Shown piece after piece: positions 1 to 10,830 of a DNA stretch of 51,655 bases. The notes under the pieces were generated by a model, which saw only the letters and a program-made list of their open reading frames with translations, was not told the DNA's origin and made no database searches. Made by a program: the position numbers and the translations under genes. Each line of letters begins with the position of its first letter. Position 1 is the first letter of the stretch. The DNA is from Deltaproteobacteria bacterium (GTDB lineage: Bacteria; Myxococcota_A; Polyangia; Haliangiales; Haliangiaceae): contig JANXOM010000209.1 of assembly GCA_025353585.1 (NCBI GenBank), forward strand, positions 1 through 51,655, read 5' to 3'.

Positions 1-12
1 TGGGTTGTGCGC

Positions 13-50
13 TGTCGTGGCCACGACACGTCTGGGGGACGCGCGTCCCC
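13..50. repeat. two adjacent perfect palindromes
   Basis: A 16-base perfect palindrome (TGTCGTGGCCACGACA, 13-28) is followed by a second hairpin-forming one (GGGGAC-GCGC-GTCCCC, 35-50). They lie about 95-130 bases beyond the stop of the minus-strand operon that ends at 144, so they could act in transcript 3' end formation, but there is no T-tract. The rest of 1-143 shows nothing else I can name. Confidence 0.4.
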
Positions 51-143
51 GGTCGAGCGAAACGATAGCATCGCCGTCCCGCCGTGGCGCGGTCCGCTTC
101 GCCTGCCTACATGTGGGGGGATCGGGACAACCGCTGCAGACCG

Positions 144-965
144 TTACAGGTTGTAGCCGATCATCGACCGGAACCAGACCTTGCCGTAGAGCTCGCCCGG
201 CTGCACCTCGTGGCTCGGATCGGACACGCGCAGGTATGCGCCCACCGACCACCAGAGCTTGCCGAAGTTTCGCATGACCGCCGGCCCTGCGTAGTACTGG
301 GGGCCGAGGCCGAACGTGCGCACCGCGCCGTCCTCCTTCTTGGCCGGTCCGCTCTGCGCGTACTCGGCGCGCATGAAGCTGTCGAGCCCCACGTGGAAGC
401 TCGGCGTGACCTCGTACGTGGCGCCCGCCGTCGGGTTCAGCACGATCTCGCGCGAGCCATCGAAGTACGCCTCGTACTCCGCCACGAGGTTCGCGGCGAT
501 GCGGAGGCGATCGAAGCGCCGCTGGAGCATGAGCTTGCCCTCGAGCTCGACCTCGCGCGTGTTCTCCGTGATCTCGCCGTAGACCCCGACATCGACCGGC
601 CACGCGCCCGGGTCGGCCAGCGTGTACCGGAGCCGCTGCTTGAGGCCGTTGTCATCGGGCATCCGCGCGACGCGCGAGTACGTGTCGGCGCTCGACGGGA
701 CGTACACGAAGTACAGGCCGAGCTCGAGCCGATCGGCGAGACCGACCTCGATCTCCTGCTGGAACTCCGAGCCGAGGATGAGCTCGGGTTTCCCGCTCGC
801 GTTGTTGAGCCCGCGCAGCGGCACGAGGTCGGTGAACTGCTCGAACTCGACTTCCCCCGCCGGCAGCGTGTCGGTGGTGTAGGTCATCGGCAGGGCGCGC
901 GGGTTCGCCGCGGCCACGCCGGCCCCGAGGAGGATCGCGGCGCAGACGGTCGTTTTGATCAACAT
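144..965 (-). CDS. predicted outer-membrane beta-barrel protein of the imelysin operon
   Basis: A 273-residue protein. The start is placed at the ATG (963-965) that opens a clear signal peptide (MLIKTTVCAAILLGAGVAAA, then N-P), and it overlaps the stop of the preceding gene by one base (TGATG), so the two are probably translationally coupled. The mature part alternates hydrophobic and polar residues with many aromatic residues (GLYFVYVP, LWWSVGAYLRV, WFRSMIGYNL at the very end), as expected of an outer-membrane beta-barrel. I recognise no named family. It is the last gene of a four-gene minus-strand operon with a DUF1111 di-haem protein, an imelysin and a P460-like cytochrome, so a role as the outer-membrane component of an iron or haem system is inferred from context only. 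Confidence 0.8.
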   Translation of the reverse strand: MLIKTTVCAAILLGAGVAAANPRALPMTYTTDTLPAGEVEFEQFTDLVPLRGLNNASGKPELILGSEFQQEIEVGLADRLELGLYFVYVPSSADTYSRVARMPDDNGLKQRLRYTLADPGAWPVDVGVYGEITENTREVELEGKLMLQRRFDRLRIAANLVAEYEAYFDGSREIVLNPTAGATYEVTPSFHVGLDSFMRAEYAQSGPAKKEDGAVRTFGLGPQYYAGPAVMRNFGKLWWSVGAYLRVSDPSHEVQPGELYGKVWFRSMIGYNL

Positions 966-1531
966 CAGAATGCTTTCAGTTGAAGCTGGGCCGAGCAGAT
1001 GAAGTCGTTCGTCGCGCCGCACACCGTGTGGCACGAGTTGCAACCATTGGGATCGCCGCCATACGTGTCGCCGAGCGGCGGGCCGACGCCCCGCCAGGTC
1101 ATCGAGACCGGGCTGCCCGAACCCGCGGCCTCGGTCAGCTCGAAGTACTCCCAGTTCACCGCGCCCGTCGCGTTGAACCCGCCGCCGCGCTTCACCGAGG
1201 CGAAGATGCGCATGGTCGAGTTCTCGCGCGCCTCGACGACGATGGTGCCGATGGGGAACTCGGGCGCGCCGTGCTCGGGCACGTGGTTGATGTACTGCGT
1301 GCGCGGGCCGAGGACGTCCGGCCGGGTCGGGTACGCGTCCGCCGGCGGGCCATCGCTATGGACCGAGGTCCACGAGCGAAAGTCCTGGAACGCCGGCGTG
1401 AACGCGATGAAGGTGCTCGGCGCATCCGTGACGGCGGATGTGTCCGGTGGCGGACAGGCCCCGAGCCCGACCAGCCCGACCAGCCCGACCAACCCGCGCG
1501 CCGCGGGGACGAACGCCCGGCCCACGGTCAC
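965..1531 (-). CDS. cytochrome P460-like haem lipoprotein (one CxxCH)
   Basis: A 188-residue protein starting at a GTG (1529-1531) that overlaps the imelysin stop codon (GTGA). The N-terminus holds a hydrophobic repeat and a possible lipobox (LVGLGAC, Cys26). The mature domain has features of the cytochrome P460 family: FRSW near residues 51-54, FPIGTIVVEA near 92-101, a W-Y motif (NWEYF, 126-130) and a C-terminal haem-binding C-N-S-C-H at 164-168. Family members bind c-type haem in the periplasm, and some oxidise small nitrogen compounds. Here the surrounding imelysin and DUF1111 genes argue for an electron-transfer or haem-sensing role instead. Two further cysteines (171 and 179) follow the haem motif. 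The haem motif is seen directly; the P460 assignment rests on recalled motif order, without alignment. Confidence 0.75.
   Translation of the reverse strand: MTVGRAFVPAARGLVGLVGLVGLGACPPPDTSAVTDAPSTFIAFTPAFQDFRSWTSVHSDGPPADAYPTRPDVLGPRTQYINHVPEHGAPEFPIGTIVVEARENSTMRIFASVKRGGGFNATGAVNWEYFELTEAAGSGSPVSMTWRGVGPPLGDTYGGDPNGCNSCHTVCGATNDFICSAQLQLKAF
1466..1492. repeat. 9-bp tandem repeat, three units
   Basis: The unit CCCGACCAG occurs at 1466-1474 and 1475-1483 and, with one change, at 1484-1492. It encodes the VGL-VGL-VGL run in the signal sequence of the P460-like lipoprotein. In-frame slippage would lengthen or shorten the hydrophobic core by three residues without breaking the gene. Confidence 0.7.
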
Positions 1532-2589
1532 GACCCCTCGACGAACTGCTCGAGCCCGAGGGCCATGGCCACCACGTTCATCTCGAAGACGACCGAGCCA
1601 TCGGTCGCGGGGTCGACGGCCTCGTGGACCGACTGCCAGAGCGCGCCAAACGGCGTGGCCAGATCCGTCGGGGTGGGGTGCAACGAGCTCCACGTCGTCG
1701 GGACGGGCGGCAGGCTGTCCCCCGGATCCGCGTCGTAGTCGGCCTCGAGCTGCGTGAAGCCGCTCTCGATCATCGAGTCCTGATCGTTGACGTCGGTGCG
1801 CGCCGCGACCCACGAGCGGAAGAGCTCGTAGATCGCCTTGGTGCCCGAAAGGTTGTTGCGGAGGTCGAACAGCGTGATATGCGAGTAGCGCGACTCCTCC
1901 TCGCCGAGCGACGCCTTGTCGACCTTCTCCTTCTGCTCGTTCATCAGCGCGACGAGGCCCTGGTACGACGCGCCGATGTCGATGTCGGCCGTGATCCACT
2001 GGTCGTGCAGCATGCCGGCGTCGTCGATGAGGCGCTGGCAGATGCCGGTCTTGAACGTCATCGCGTCGGCGTCCGTCGCTGGAAACGTGGCGGGCGCGTA
2101 GCCGGTCAGGGTCGACTCGTACGCCGTGACGTTCGCGGGGATGGAATCGGAGAACAGGATGCGCTCGAGCGCGTGCATGCCCGTGATGCCGGTGCCGTCG
2201 AACGGCGTGGGGTCCCCGCCGCTGCCCGCCCCGCCGGCGTTGCCGTCGAGGAAGTCGTCGTACCGCGCGTCCATCGAGTTATCGAACGACCCGAACAGCG
2301 GCGCGGTGGCGCCCTCGACGTGCTCGTAGGCGACGCGCGTGTTCCTCCACGCGGTCTTCATCGCGGTGATCGCAGCGGCGTCGGTCGTCGCGTTCCACTC
2401 GTGGGTCGGGGCGGCGGCCTGGAGGGCCCGCGCGGCGGTCTCGAGGTTCGCGAGCTCGACGCCGACCGAGTCGTGCATCCCGGCGGTGACATCGGCCTTG
2501 AACTCGGCGTCGGTCTTGGCGCTGTCACCGCCACACGCCGCGAGCGGGAGGGCAGAGAGCGCGAGCGCGAGCAGGACAAGCTTGGACAT
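1528..2589 (-). CDS. imelysin-family (M75-like) iron-uptake lipoprotein
   Basis: A 353-residue protein with a lipoprotein signal peptide (LPLAAC, Cys19). A good Shine-Dalgarno AGGAG lies nine bases before the ATG at 2589. The imelysin signature GxHxxE is present as G137-M-H139-A-L-E142. The fold of this family (IrpA, IcmP, EfeO-like) is two helical bundles, and the long helical stretches here fit. Imelysins are periplasmic or surface proteins produced under iron limitation; a peptidase activity was claimed for early members but is doubtful. The gene is 12 bases downstream of a di-haem DUF1111 oxidoreductase. Imelysin and DUF1111 genes are neighbours in other bacteria, for example around icmP of Pseudomonas aeruginosa, which supports the family call. 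Confidence 0.88.
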   Translation of the reverse strand: MSKLVLLALALSALPLAACGGDSAKTDAEFKADVTAGMHDSVGVELANLETAARALQAAAPTHEWNATTDAAAITAMKTAWRNTRVAYEHVEGATAPLFGSFDNSMDARYDDFLDGNAGGAGSGGDPTPFDGTGITGMHALERILFSDSIPANVTAYESTLTGYAPATFPATDADAMTFKTGICQRLIDDAGMLHDQWITADIDIGASYQGLVALMNEQKEKVDKASLGEEESRYSHITLFDLRNNLSGTKAIYELFRSWVAARTDVNDQDSMIESGFTQLEADYDADPGDSLPPVPTTWSSLHPTPTDLATPFGALWQSVHEAVDPATDGSVVFEMNVVAMALGLEQFVEGS

Positions 2590-2601
2590 GGGAGCAGACT
2601 C

Positions 2602-3837
2602 CTAGAGGGCTAAGGCGTAGTCGGACAGCGTTTGCTGGTCCGCCGCGGAGAGCGCCGCGAACGCATCGCGCGCCGCGGCTGCTTCTCCGCCATGCGCGGC
2701 GATCGCCGCCGAGATCGTGCTCGCGCGCCCGTCGTGCAGGAACGTCTTCGCGAAGCGCTCGCCGATGAGCGGCGCGGTCCGCCAGGCAAACGAGTCCGCG
2801 CTCTGATCGGTCTGGCCGTCGGCGAGGTCGCGGCCCATGTCGTGGAGCAGCATGTCGGTGTAGACGGGCGCGTCGATGTCGGCGAGCTGCGCGATGGGGT
2901 AGTCGACGCGGGTGTGCAGCGCCGGCACGTGGCAAACGCTGCACTTCGCCTGCTCGAACAGCTGCGCGCCCGCCGCCGTGAGACCGACTCGCGCGGGGAT
3001 CGCGATGCGGCGCATGTAGAACGAGACCTGATCGATCTGCTCCTGCGCGAGGTCCACGCCGGGCTTGCCGTCGTCGGTGAGGCCATCGGGGTTCGGCAGC
3101 TCGGTCGGGCGCATGGGCGTGGTCAGGCCCATGTCGCCCTGGAACGCGTCGGCGGCGAAGTCGTCGATCGAGGGCTGGCGGCTCTTGAGGCCGAAGCGCC
3201 CGATGATGCCCGTCTGGCCCTGCGTGAAGGTGTTGAACGGGTTGCCGGCGACGGGGACGGACGCGTACGTGACGCGGTTGACGCGGCCGTGGATGCCGTC
3301 GGGGCGGGCGGCCTGCAGCGCCTCGATGCGCTCGATCTCGGTGTCCGCGATCGCCTCGAGGTAACCGCGGCCCAGGACGGGCGGGCCCACGCGGACGGTG
3401 ATCTTGACGTTCGGATCGCCGGCGGGCGGGACGATCGGCGTGACGGCCGGGGCGATCAGGCCCTGGCGGATCGTGTGGCCGAACGCGAGCGCAGCTTGAT
3501 CGGCGGAGGCCGTGACGCCGTCGGCCTCGACGATCGCCATCTTCTGGGCGAGACCGGGCCCGCGGGAGCCGCCCTCGTGACACGCACCACACGACTGGCG
3601 GATGAAGAGCGGCCCGACGCCGTCCGCCGCGCGGAACGGGAGATCGAAGAGCGCGTCGCCGTCCAGGAACGCCAGGACATCGGCGTGCGAGAGGCCGTCG
3701 ATCGGGACGTCGGAGGCGAGGGCGGTCACCGGCGGTGCGTCGGGGGGGATGACGTCATCGCCCGAGCTGCCGCCGCACCCCATGGCGACCGTCACCGCGA
3801 GGGCGGCGCCGCAAATGGAATTGAAAACCGTTTTCAT
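2602..3837 (-). CDS. di-haem cytochrome c oxidoreductase, DUF1111 family (DHOR)
   Basis: A 411-residue lipoprotein or secreted protein (signal sequence ending VAMGC, Cys21). Two c-type haem sites are visible: C-G-A-C-H at 83-87 and C-S-V-C-H at 299-303. The C-terminal FLHDGRA motif and the GPPVLGRGYLEA region are typical of the DUF1111/DHOR family (COG3488), which is related to di-haem peroxidases and MauG and acts in the periplasm. I start at the ATG of 3835-3837; a TTG two codons upstream (3843) is possible but less likely. No convincing ribosome binding site is visible for either. It is the promoter-proximal gene of the operon and is followed by an imelysin. A second member of the family lies at 9245-10576, so the genome has at least two paralogues. 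Confidence 0.9.
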   Translation of the reverse strand: MKTVFNSICGAALAVTVAMGCGGSSGDDVIPPDAPPVTALASDVPIDGLSHADVLAFLDGDALFDLPFRAADGVGPLFIRQSCGACHEGGSRGPGLAQKMAIVEADGVTASADQAALAFGHTIRQGLIAPAVTPIVPPAGDPNVKITVRVGPPVLGRGYLEAIADTEIERIEALQAARPDGIHGRVNRVTYASVPVAGNPFNTFTQGQTGIIGRFGLKSRQPSIDDFAADAFQGDMGLTTPMRPTELPNPDGLTDDGKPGVDLAQEQIDQVSFYMRRIAIPARVGLTAAGAQLFEQAKCSVCHVPALHTRVDYPIAQLADIDAPVYTDMLLHDMGRDLADGQTDQSADSFAWRTAPLIGERFAKTFLHDGRASTISAAIAAHGGEAAAARDAFAALSAADQQTLSDYALAL

Positions 3838-3841
3838 TCTC
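3823..3841 (-). promoter_or_regulatory. Fur-like inverted repeat over the operon's start codon
   Basis: On the minus strand the 19 bases read GAGAAT-GAAAAC-GGTTTTC and contain a perfect GAAAAC-C-GTTTTC inverted repeat (3823-3835). By eye they match the classical 19-base Fur box (GATAATGATAATCATTATC) at 13 positions. This is unusually AT-rich for the region. The site overlaps the first codons of the DUF1111 gene, so part of the match may come from the coded residues M-K-T-V-F-N. Iron control is plausible because the operon contains an imelysin, but no promoter hexamers were recognised. Confidence 0.35.
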
Positions 3842-3999
3842 AAGACACGTGTACACCCGGGCCGTGGGCCGGATCAAGGGCTTGACGAGGACGCTGTGAC
3901 CGCGGACGCAGCCGGGCACCATGCGCGGACGGCCGGGTCGCGCTAACTGTTGGTGCACGCTCTGTTTTGCGCTGCGGGTAGGCCGCGCAGGATTTCCTC

Positions 4000-4343
4000 G
4001 TGGCCAGACGAACCGGGATCGAGGGCGTGCTGTCGGACGACGCGAGCGCGCCCAGCATCGACGAGACGCCGTGGCGGGAGCGCGATGGCGAATGGCGGCG
4101 CACGGCGCTCCGCGTCCAGAACCCGCGGCCGGCAGGTCGCTCGCCATCATGGAAGAAGGGCGAGCTCGTGCGGGTCGGCGTGGCCAGCGTGCGCAAGCGC
4201 GGCCCGGACGCGCGGATGGACTTCGTCGCGAAGGGGACGCCCGCGGTCCGGCGGTTGCCGGCCTCGGCCCGCGCCGGGCGGCCGCCGCCGAGGAGCACGT
4301 CCGCTGGTCCTCCGTGTGGCGCACGACGGCGGGCGCGGAGTAA
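4000..4343 (+). other. probable coding remnant with a frame change, unidentified
   Basis: From the GTG at 4000 one frame has strong third-position GC and an ordinary protein-like composition (SIDETPWRERDGEWRRTALR). The coding signal then seems to move to another frame near 4250-4280, reading EEHVRWSSVWRTTAGAE to a TAA at 4341-4343. That is what a decayed gene or an indel error would look like. I recognise no family. Between 3842 and 3999 I see neither a gene nor a clear promoter. Confidence 0.3.
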
Positions 4344-4346
4344 CAG

Positions 4347-4663
4347 GTGACGATCGGGGTCCGCGAGGCCGCCGTGGCGACGGGCCGCGCCGCGGTCGTC
4401 GCCGTCGAGAAGCGGCGGCGCGAGCTGGCCGACGTGATCGCCGCGCGGCTCGTCCCCGTCTACAACAAGGGCTGGGCCGGCGCGAAGATGGCCCTGCGCG
4501 CGCGGCGGCCGCGCTGAAGGAGGCGCTCCGCGTCACGGCGATCGGCATCGCGTACGACGGCCGCGTCGACGTGATCTTCGACTGCGGCGAGTGGTTCACC
4601 GACCACGGCGTCGAGGTCCGGCGCGACCACTCGCGCAAGATCAGCGAGGTCGGACTGGCGTGA
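4347..4663 (+). pseudogene. frameshifted small protein, DUF2262/DUF6985-like
   Basis: A GTG at 4347 opens a frame reading VEKRRRELADVIAARLVPVYNKGW and ending at a TGA at 4515-4517. After about base 4500 the coding signal continues in another frame as LRVTAIGIAYDGRVDVIFD, then CGEWFTDHGVEVRRD, to the TGA at 4661-4663. Together the two halves resemble the C-terminal part of small cytoplasmic proteins of the DUF2262/DUF6985 type (a helix with LYN or VYN, then strands with a D-G-x-x-x-x-x-F-D-x-G-x-x-F-x-x-H pattern). The break falls in a run of GCG and CGG, so a sequencing indel is as likely as true decay. It ends 12 bases before lysA. Its function is unknown. Confidence 0.4.
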
Positions 4664-4675
4664 TATACGCGCGGG

Positions 4676-5944
4676 ATGGCTCGCCCCGCTCCGTTCGCGT
4701 ATCGCGCTGACCAGCTGCACTGCGAGGGGGTCTCCCTCGAGGCGCTGGCGACCGAGCTCGGCACGCCGCTGTACGTCTATAGCCGCGGCGAGCTCGAGGG
4801 CGCGTATCGCGCGTTCGACGCGGCGCTGACGGGGCTGCCGCACCTCATCTGCTACAGCGTGAAGGCGTGCTCGAGCCTCGGCGTCCTGTCGGTGCTCGCG
4901 AAGCTCGGGGCCGGCGCGGACATCGTGTCGGGCGGGGAGCTCCTGCGCTGGCAGCGCGCGGGCGGCGATCCCGCCAAGGTCGTGTTCTCGGGCGTCGGCA
5001 AGACCGAGGACGAGATGCGCGCGGCGCTCGCCGCCGGGATCCACGCGTTCAACGTGGAGTCGGCCGAGGAGCTCACGGTGCTCGACGCCGTCGCGCGCGC
5101 GGCGGGCAAGCGAGCGCGGGTCGCGCTGCGCGTGAACCCCGACGTCGATCCCGAGACGCACCCGTACATCTCGACGGGCCTCAAGCAGAACAAGTTCGGC
5201 GTGGCGATGGACGAGGCGCGGGCGCTCTTCCGCACGGCGGCGGGCCTGGCCGGCATCGAGGTCATCGGCGTCGACTGCCACATCGGCTCGCAGCTGACGA
5301 AGACCTCGCCGTTCACCGATGCGATCGCGCGGCTCGTGGCGCTCGTGCAGCAGCTCGCGAGCGATGGCATCGCGATCTCGCACGTCGACATCGGCGGCGG
5401 GCTCGGCATCGACTACGGCAAGGGCGACGCGCCGCCCCCGTCACCGGCCGAGTACGGCGTGGCCGTGCGGGCTGCGCTGGCGCCGCTGACCGCGCTCGGC
5501 GTGACGCTCGTGTGCGAGCCGGGGCGCGTGATCGTGGGCCAGGCGGGCGCGCTGCTCGCGCGGGTGCTCTACCGCAAGCGGAGCGAGGCGAAGCACTTCA
5601 CGATCGTCGACGCGGCGATGAACGACCTCATGCGCCCGGCGCTGTACGGCTCGTTTCACCCGATCTGGCCGGCGCACGGCGCCGATCGCCCGACGATCGT
5701 GACCGACGTCGTCGGCCCGATCTGCGAGACCGGCGACTTCTTCGCGCGCGACCGCGCCCTGCCCGAGCTCGCGCGCGGCGAGCTCGTCTGCATCGGCGCC
5801 ACCGGCGCGTACGGCGCCGTCATGGCCTCGAACTACAACACGCGCCCGCGCGCGCCCGAGGTCCTCGTCGACGGCGACAAGTACACCGTGCTCCGCCCGC
5901 GCGAGACGTACGACCAGCTGCTGGCCGGCGAGCGCCTGCCGTAA
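4676..5944 (+). CDS. lysA: diaminopimelate decarboxylase
   Basis: A 422-residue cytoplasmic PLP enzyme that decarboxylates meso-diaminopimelate to L-lysine, the last step of the DAP pathway. The fold-type III barrel shows the PLP lysine in CYSVKAC (Lys63), FNVESAEEL, the HIGSQL motif, the glycine-rich [10 protein letters not shown] phosphate-binding loop, CEPGR, and the C-terminal [10 protein letters not shown] (active-site Cys and Asp region). The length is normal for the family. The ATG at 4676 follows the degenerate gene by 12 bases and no strong Shine-Dalgarno is seen. It converges on the kinase gene ending at 5972. Its substrate is also the residue added by MurE in this window, so LysA draws on the same DAP pool as the cell wall. 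Confidence 0.97.
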   Translation: MARPAPFAYRADQLHCEGVSLEALATELGTPLYVYSRGELEGAYRAFDAALTGLPHLICYSVKACSSLGVLSVLAKLGAGADIVSGGELLRWQRAGGDPAKVVFSGVGKTEDEMRAALAAGIHAFNVESAEELTVLDAVARAAGKRARVALRVNPDVDPETHPYISTGLKQNKFGVAMDEARALFRTAAGLAGIEVIGVDCHIGSQLTKTSPFTDAIARLVALVQQLASDGIAISHVDIGGGLGIDYGKGDAPPPSPAEYGVAVRAALAPLTALGVTLVCEPGRVIVGQAGALLARVLYRKRSEAKHFTIVDAAMNDLMRPALYGSFHPIWPAHGADRPTIVTDVVGPICETGDFFARDRALPELARGELVCIGATGAYGAVMASNYNTRPRAPEVLVDGDKYTVLRPRETYDQLLAGERLP

Positions 5945-5971
5945 ATTGGACGCGGCCGGGCCTCGGACCGC

Positions 5972-9196
<3,225 letters not shown>

Positions 9197-9244
9197 CGTG
9201 GCGATTGTCCCACGGGATCGGCGGGCGCTTGGTATCGTTGGCCC

Positions 9245-10576
9245 GTGGAGACTCGCGCGCTCGGGGCGGTCGCGCTCGGCATGCTGCTGAGCGGCGCCGC
9301 GTGCGGCGGGGAGGATGGCGGCGGCGACGACTTCGCGCTCGCCGGCGGGTCCGGGGCGACGGTGGTCGACCGCACGGCGACGGCGTACACGCACCAGATC
9401 GCGACGCTCGATCCCGACACGCTGGCGACCGCGCATGCCGGCAACGGGCAGTTCGCGTTCGAGTGGGAGCTGCCGCAGCTCGGGCCGCGATTCAACAACA
9501 ACGCCTGCGTCAACTGCCACACGGGCAACGGGCGCGGCCTGGACGAGGTCGGCGCGAACGTGCTGACGGGCTCGCAGGGGCTCGTGCGCGTCAGCCTGGG
9601 GAGCGGCGCCGGGACGCCGGATGCGCCGGGCGGACCGGTGCCCGTGCCGGACTTCGGGCTCCAGTTGCAAGATCACGCCGAGCTGGGCTCGCAGGAAGTG
9701 AACCTCGCGCTGACATGGGTCGAGATGCCGGGCACGCTCGGCGATGGTGCGACGTACTCGCTGCGGGCGCCGCACATGGCGATCACGACGCCGGACGGGC
9801 TCGCGTTCCGCGCCGATGCCCTCACGTCGTTCCGGCAGCCGCCGGCGGTGTTCGGGCTCGGGCTCCTGAACGCGGTGACCGACGCGACGATCCTCGCCGA
9901 GGAGGATCCGGAGGACACCGACGGCGACGGGATCTCCGGCCACGCGAACCGCGTGTGGGATGTGGCGTCGGCGTCGACGGTGGTCGGGCGCTTCGGCGCG
10001 AAGGCGAATCAATCGACGCTGGGGCAGCAGATCGCGGGCGCGTTCGCGAACGACATCGGCGTGACGAACACGATGTTTCCGGATCCGACGGGCGCGACGG
10101 AGATCGGGGACGTCTCGATCGCAGCGGTCGCGACGTTCCTCACGACGATCACGGTGCCCGCGCCGGCCCCGGCGACCGCTGCCTCCCGTGCCGGTCGCGC
10201 GCTGTTCACGAGCCTCGGCTGCGCGGGCTGCCACGCGCCGACGCTGATCACGGGCGCCGCCGCGATCCCGGCGCTCGCGAACCAGACCATCCACCCGTAC
10301 ACGGACCTGCTGGTCCACGACATGGGCGCCGGCCTCGCCGACGGCCGCCCCGACTTCCTGGCCACGGGCACCGAGTGGCGGACGGCCCCGCTCTGGGGCC
10401 TGGGCCTCGTGCAGGTCGTCGCGCCCGACGCCGGCTTCCTCCACGACGGCCGCGCGCGCACGCCGGAAGAGGCCATCCTCTGGCACGGCGGCGAGGCCGC
10501 GGCGGCTCGAACGGCCTACGCGGCGCTGGCCCGATCCGACCGCGACGCCCTCCTCGCCTTTCTCGCCTCCCTCTAA
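9245..10576 (+). CDS. second di-haem DUF1111 oxidoreductase, lipoprotein
   Basis: A 443-residue protein from a GTG at 9245. The signal peptide ends in a lipobox (LSGAAC, Cys20). Two haem-c sites are seen: C-V-N-C-H at 88-92 and C-A-G-C-H at 326-330. DTDGDGISGHANRVWD, FGAKAN and the C-terminal FLHDGRARTPEEAILWHGGEA are strongly typical of DUF1111/DHOR proteins. It is a paralogue of the product of 2602-3837 but has no imelysin beside it. Its neighbour is instead a divergently transcribed membrane kinase, so co-regulation or sensing of its periplasmic chemistry is possible but unproven. The gene stops two bases before the first REP-like repeat. Confidence 0.9.
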   Translation: METRALGAVALGMLLSGAACGGEDGGGDDFALAGGSGATVVDRTATAYTHQIATLDPDTLATAHAGNGQFAFEWELPQLGPRFNNNACVNCHTGNGRGLDEVGANVLTGSQGLVRVSLGSGAGTPDAPGGPVPVPDFGLQLQDHAELGSQEVNLALTWVEMPGTLGDGATYSLRAPHMAITTPDGLAFRADALTSFRQPPAVFGLGLLNAVTDATILAEEDPEDTDGDGISGHANRVWDVASASTVVGRFGAKANQSTLGQQIAGAFANDIGVTNTMFPDPTGATEIGDVSIAAVATFLTTITVPAPAPATAASRAGRALFTSLGCAGCHAPTLITGAAAIPALANQTIHPYTDLLVHDMGAGLADGRPDFLATGTEWRTAPLWGLGLVQVVAPDAGFLHDGRARTPEEAILWHGGEAAAARTAYAALARSDRDALLAFLASL

Positions 10577-10578
10577 CA

Positions 10579-10830
10579 GGGACGGAGTCAAAGTTGTCAA
10601 GCGGGCCCGCGCTGCACCCCGTGGCGCGACGCGGACTTACCTGGGGACGGAGTCAAAGTTGTCAAGCAGCGGGGACGGCTGACCTCAGCGGCGTCGCGTC
10701 GGTTGTCCGGTCTTCGGACGTCCTCCGGGGCCGGAGGGGCGCTTGACAACTTTGACTCCGTCCCCGGTCAAGACATCGAGATCATTCGGGGTCAACTGAC
10801 CCCATGCTTGACAACTTTGACACCGTCCCC
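10579..10830. repeat. REP/BIME-like cluster, four copies of a 25-bp unit
   Basis: The unit begins GGGGACGGAGTC and ends AAAGTTGTCAAGC. Two copies are direct (10579-10602, lacking the first base, and 10643-10667) and two are inverted (10741-10765 and 10806-10830, the last with one change, ACCG for TCCG). The direct and inverted copies can pair into a large stem. The block sits between two convergent genes, where such bacterial interspersed mosaic elements often protect or end transcripts. REPs of this kind are usually spread by a RAYT (TnpA-REP) transposase, and none is in the window. The inverted copies overlap the 3' end of the molybdopterin oxidoreductase gene. Confidence 0.85.
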
